Assembly: GCA_021789565.1 (NCBI GenBank)
Contig: JAJYJL010000248.1
Coordinates: 1-8,782 of the forward strand
DNA from: Acidobacteriota bacterium
GTDB taxonomy: Bacteria; Acidobacteriota; Terriglobia; UBA7540
DNA length: 8,782 nucleotides
Direction of reading: 5' to 3'
The position numbers and the translations under genes were made by a program. Shown piece by piece: positions 6,410 through 8,782 of the stretch (position 1 is the stretch's first letter; each line of letters opens with the position of its first letter). The notes beneath the pieces were generated by a model that was given only the letters and a program-made list of their open reading frames with translations, made no database searches and was not told the origin of the DNA.

Positions 6410-7340
6410 TTGGCTGCCCTCCTTCCTTTCCGGCCAGCACGGAGACAAAAACGTCTTCAAGCGATGGTTCGACGGGGCGGAGCCCTGCAACGCTCAGGCC
6501 GGCGCCAGCCAGGATCTGCTCAACCTGTTGCTGTGCCGCTTCCGGATCTGCGGTGACCACATGGACGCGGTCGCCGAACAGGCCTACCGCCCCTGCCCCT
6601 AGTTGCTCCCGAAGAATCGCTGTAGCACGTCGCGGCTCCGAGGCGCGGACCTCGAGGATGCTTCCGCGCATCAGTTTCTTCACCTCGTCAGGAGTGCCCA
6701 CGGCGATAAGCTTTCCGTGATGCATCAACGCAATACGATTGGCGCGCTCGGCTTCGTCCAGGTAAGCGGTGGAAACAAAAATCGTGACGTGTTCGCGGAG
6801 AAGCTGATAAAGGATGCGCCAGAAGTCGCGCCGCGATGAAGGATCGACGCCGTTCGTGGGCTCGTCAAGAAACAGCACCTTGGGCGTGTGAATCAGCGCA
6901 CAGGCCAGGCCCAGCTTCTGCTTCATTCCGCCGGAAAGGTTTTCGGCTTGCCGCTTCTTGAAAGGCGTCAGGTTACTGAAGGCCAGCAGATGTTCGATCT
7001 TTTCCACGCGGCCGCGGCGCGGCACGCCGTAGATGTCGGCGTAGAAACGGATGTTCTCCACAACCGTCAGATCCGGGTAGAGCCCGAACCGCTGGCTCAT
7101 GTATCCGATGTCGTTGCTCACGGCCGTTGCCTCGCGCACCGTGTGGTGCCCGGCCACCCATGCATCCCCTGAAGTCGGGTCCATAATAGCCGCCAGCAAC
7201 CGCATGATGGTTGTCTTTCCTGCACCGTCCGGGCCAACGAGGCCGAAGATTTCTCCCTCCTCCACGCTGAGCGTCACGCTGTCCACGGCTGTCAGTTCGC
7301 CGAAAGTTTTGGTCAGAGATTCCGTCCGGATGGCTTCCAT
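6396..7340 (-). CDS. ABC exporter ATPase, first (degenerate H-loop) subunit, YbhF N-terminal-half-like
   Basis: The 314-residue ATPase has Walker A GPDGAGKT (36-43, with Asp38 where most have Asn), Q-loop Gln83 in YMSQRFGLY, signature LSGGM (135-139), and Walker B FLDEPTNGVD with Asp159 and Glu160. The H-loop reads VSTAYLDEAE, placing Ala192 where the switch histidine belongs. From memory, the N-terminal half of E. coli YbhF combines the same GPDGAGKTT with a histidine-less STSYLDEAE, so this is a family trait rather than random damage. The C-terminal domain ends at PSLEDVFVSVL, parallel to its partner. The ATG (7340-7338) shares one base with the hlyD stop (TAATG) and has GGGAGG 6 nt upstream. 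It probably pairs with the next ATPase as a functionally asymmetric heterodimer driving the exporter. Confidence 0.93.
   Translation of the reverse strand: MEAIRTESLTKTFGELTAVDSVTLSVEEGEIFGLVGPDGAGKTTIMRLLAAIMDPTSGDAWVAGHHTVREATAVSNDIGYMSQRFGLYPDLTVVENIRFYADIYGVPRRGRVEKIEHLLAFSNLTPFKKRQAENLSGGMKQKLGLACALIHTPKVLFLDEPTNGVDPSSRRDFWRILYQLLREHVTIFVSTAYLDEAERANRIALMHHGKLIAVGTPDEVKKLMRGSILEVRASEPRRATAILREQLGAGAVGLFGDRVHVVTADPEAAQQQVEQILAGAGLSVAGLRPVEPSLEDVFVSVLAGKEGGQPSGLR
6417..6422 (-). promoter_or_regulatory. Ribosome binding site fixing the GTG start of the second ATPase
   Basis: GGAGGG (6422-6417), within AAGGAGGG on the minus strand, lies 7 nt before the GTG at 6409 and inside the end of the first ATPase gene. 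It supports the GTG start and the 14-nt overlap. Confidence 0.75.
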
Positions 7341-8530
7341 TATTTACCTCCCGTCAGGATTTCCGCGTCCGCCGGCATGCCGGGCTTCAGTTCCATGTTG
7401 GGGTTTTTAATATCCACCTTGATGCGGTAAACGAGTTTCACACGCACCTTCTCCGTCTGGACGCTCTTGGGGGTGAATTCGGCCTGCGATGAAATAAAGG
7501 AGATACGCCCATCATAAACTTTGTCGGGGTAGGTATCGGTGGTCACCCGCACGGGCTGCCCGAGTTTGACGCGGCCCAGGTCCGTCTCATTCACGTATCC
7601 GCGCAGCCAGGCGTTCACAAGATCGGCCACGGTTACGATGGGCGTTCCCGCAGAAACGTACTCTCCGGGCTCAATGCTCTTTGAGAGCACCATACCCGAC
7701 ATCGGGGAAACCAGCGTGGCGTAACCACGCCGTGTCTCCGCGAGCGCCAGCGACTGCCGCGCCTGGTCCCAACGCGCTCGAGCTTGCTCAATGTCTTCCC
7801 GACGGGGCCCGATTTTGACCAGCCTGTAATGTTGCTCCGCCCGCGCGTAAGCGTCGCGGGCCTGAGCGATCTCTTCCTTGCGCGGGCCCTCTATCAAAAG
7901 GTCCAGTTCTTCCTTCGCCTGGCGCTTGCGCGCGTCGGCCATTTCGGATGCCGTTCGGGCCGCTTCATTTTGCTGCGTGGAAACCAACTGTTTTTTGTAA
8001 AGGCCGCTGTAGCGGTCGAAGTCATCAGCCAGGCGCTTGGCGTCCGCCCGCGCGCTTTGATACGCCGCCTTGGCCACCGCGATCTCCTGCGGGCGCGATC
8101 CGGCTTCCAATTCCTGCAGGCGCGCTTGAGCCTGGCTTGCCGCGGCACGCGCTTCTGCGATCTCATGGGGCCGTGACCCGGCTTCGAGCTCCGCGAGAGC
8201 GGCGCGCGCGGCTTCCAATTCCGCCCTGTTCCGGCTCACGTCCTGCGAGAGTTCCTTACTGTCGAGCAAGGCCACCGTCTGGCCGGCCGTCACCGCCTGG
8301 CCTTCGTCCACCAGGCGCGCTTCCACTCGGCCTGGAATCTTGAAGCTCAGTTCAGCATCGGTTACCTCGATATTGCCCGAGACGCGAATGGGTTCGTCAT
8401 CGTTTCGCGAGCGTGCATCGAGCCAGGCGAAAATCGCAATGCCGGCCACCGCGATGACGGCCAGCACTGCCACGCGTTTCCTGTAACGCCGCAGCCCAGC
8501 GGCTTTTTGCCTGATCGTCTCAATCGCCAT
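7340..8530 (-). CDS. HlyD/YbhG-type periplasmic membrane fusion protein
   Basis: The 396-residue adaptor links the inner-membrane ABC pump to the outer-membrane channel. Residues 1-18 are basic and cytoplasmic, and 19-36 form one membrane anchor. The first lipoyl half (about 49-90) contains ELSFKIPGRVEARLVDEGQAVTAG. A long alpha-helical coiled-coil hairpin (about 91-265) has its tip near YKKQLVS (178-184). The second lipoyl half contains SPMSGMVLSKSIEPGEYV, and a beta-barrel C-terminus includes MELKPGMPADAEI. The hairpin carries four G-x-R-x-E(I/D) motifs at Gly118, Gly144, Gly215 and Gly241, placed symmetrically around the tip. The ATG at 8530 is preferred to a TTG at 8545 because GGGAGA lies 7 nt before the ATG and overlaps the codons after the TTG. 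The gene follows the TetR-family gene by 48 bp, with a dyad operator candidate between them. The protein is longer than E. coli YbhG (about 330 residues), because of the extended hairpin. Confidence 0.92.
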   Translation of the reverse strand: MAIETIRQKAAGLRRYRKRVAVLAVIAVAGIAIFAWLDARSRNDDEPIRVSGNIEVTDAELSFKIPGRVEARLVDEGQAVTAGQTVALLDSKELSQDVSRNRAELEAARAALAELEAGSRPHEIAEARAAASQAQARLQELEAGSRPQEIAVAKAAYQSARADAKRLADDFDRYSGLYKKQLVSTQQNEAARTASEMADARKRQAKEELDLLIEGPRKEEIAQARDAYARAEQHYRLVKIGPRREDIEQARARWDQARQSLALAETRRGYATLVSPMSGMVLSKSIEPGEYVSAGTPIVTVADLVNAWLRGYVNETDLGRVKLGQPVRVTTDTYPDKVYDGRISFISSQAEFTPKSVQTEKVRVKLVYRIKVDIKNPNMELKPGMPADAEILTGGK

Positions 8531-8537
8531 CTTTGCT

Positions 8538-8543
8538 TCTCCC
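8538..8543 (-). promoter_or_regulatory. Ribosome binding site of hlyD
   Basis: GGGAGA (8543-8538) stands 7 nt before the ATG at 8530. It begins only 2 nt after the inverted repeat at 8546-8561, so a bound repressor or the RNA stem formed by that repeat would sit right beside it. Confidence 0.7.
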
Positions 8544-8545
8544 AA

Positions 8546-8570
8546 GTGAACGATAGTTCACATCGCTCAC
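8546..8570 (-). promoter_or_regulatory. Candidate TetR-type operator with two nested dyads
   Basis: A perfect inverted repeat, GTGAAC-TATC-GTTCAC on the minus strand, occupies 8561-8546. It shares its right arm with a second, wider dyad: GTGAGCGAT (8570-8562) against ATCGTTCAC (8554-8546), 8 of 9 positions matching around 7 central bases. The site therefore holds three copies of a GTGA(A/G)C half-site, two direct and one inverted. It lies in the 48-bp gap between the TetR-family gene and hlyD, the expected place for the regulator's binding site. That the TetR protein binds here is inference. No convincing -35/-10 pair was found in the gap, so the controlled promoter is not located. Confidence 0.6.
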
Positions 8571-8578
8571 AAAAAAAT

Positions 8579-8782
8579 TTACCTTGCTCGAATCCCGTCG
8601 CGGAACAGCTCCCAGGATTTTTCTGCCTGCCGGGTTACGTCAAACTGCCCATCGCTCATGTGCCAAAGAATAACGGACGCGGGGATCATTCCCCAGAACA
8701 TGACCGCCAGCGACTTTGCATCAATGTCCGCACGAACTTCACCGCGCTCCTGTCCTTCCCGAACGATCTCCTCAATCCCTTT
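8579..8782 (-). CDS. TetR/AcrR-family transcriptional regulator, C-terminal part (5' end outside window)
   Basis: The last 67 residues plus a TAA stop (8581-8579) are visible; the frame is open at the window edge, so the DNA-binding N-terminal domain lies outside. The segment looks like the last helices of a TetR ligand-binding and dimerisation domain. It opens with IEEIVREGQERGEVRADID, the common EGxxxGEfRxDiD turn. The helix SLAVMFWGMIPASVILWHM follows, and the end is AEKSWELFRDGIRAR. This region makes the dimer interface in the family. It is the first gene of the exporter cluster on the same strand, 48 bp before hlyD, like CecR (YbiH) before ybhG in E. coli. It probably represses the operon until a ligand binds. 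Without the N-terminal domain the family call rests on this C-terminal pattern plus context. Confidence 0.75.
   Translation of the reverse strand, partial: KGIEEIVREGQERGEVRADIDAKSLAVMFWGMIPASVILWHMSDGQFDVTRQAEKSWELFRDGIRAR

Noticed and set aside
6410..6490. N-terminal extension of the second ATPase from an ATG at 6490
   Set aside because: It would overlap the first ATPase by 95 bases with residues lacking any ABC homology; the GTG at 6409 has a strong ribosome site and begins close to the conserved domain.
8571..8580. T-tract on the minus strand after the TetR stop as a terminator
   Set aside because: No stem precedes the T-run, so it does not form an intrinsic terminator; termination here would also cut the regulator from the operon without evidence.
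1..8782. CRISPR array, transposase or toxin-antitoxin pair
   Set aside because: Looked for repeated spacers, terminal inverted repeats and small overlapping gene pairs; none were found.

Overview
The window is moderately GC-rich bacterial DNA from a diderm (Gram-negative-type) organism, since it encodes an outer-membrane TolC-type channel with a signal peptide. The variant Clp-like AAA+ ATPase at the left edge and the overall gene style suggest a soil bacterium such as an Acidobacteriota member. That assignment is inference only; no marker here fixes the phylum.

Left part, plus strand (1-1710). The window opens inside a Clp/Hsp100-like AAA+ ATPase (C-terminal 265 residues, ending at 799). 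A 318-base stretch without a convincing gene follows, ending in a good sigma70-type promoter (1078-1106). That promoter lies just in front of a complete tRNA-Phe(GAA) gene with an encoded CCA end (1118-1193). Downstream of the tRNA is a short AT-rich stretch, then a small ORF (1393-1710) that resembles the P1 head subdomain of SecD. It looks truncated at its N-terminus and may be a gene remnant.

Right part, minus strand (1776-8782). This is a tightly packed efflux operon, read from high to low coordinates: the end of a TetR-family regulator, an HlyD-type membrane fusion protein, two ABC ATPases, two ABC-2 permeases and a TolC-type outer-membrane protein. From hlyD to the second permease the neighbours overlap by 1, 14 or 4 nt or are 2 nt apart, which indicates translational coupling. 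Gene order and sequence style match the E. coli CecR (YbiH)-YbhG-YbhF-YbhS-YbhR exporter. Here the double-ATPase YbhF is split into two genes and a dedicated TolC homologue is added.

How the genes would work together: the two ATPases form an asymmetric heterodimer that powers a YbhS/YbhR-like permease pair. The membrane fusion protein bridges the periplasm to the TolC channel. The TetR-type repressor probably senses a toxic small molecule and acts at a double-dyad operator (8546-8570) lying between its own gene and hlyD. The substrate cannot be read from the sequence. I found no new enzymatic system. The points most worth a second look are the asymmetric ATPase pair, the nested operator dyads, the symmetric motif spacing in the HlyD coiled-coil hairpin, the hairpin in front of tolC, and the SecD-like fragment next to the tRNA.
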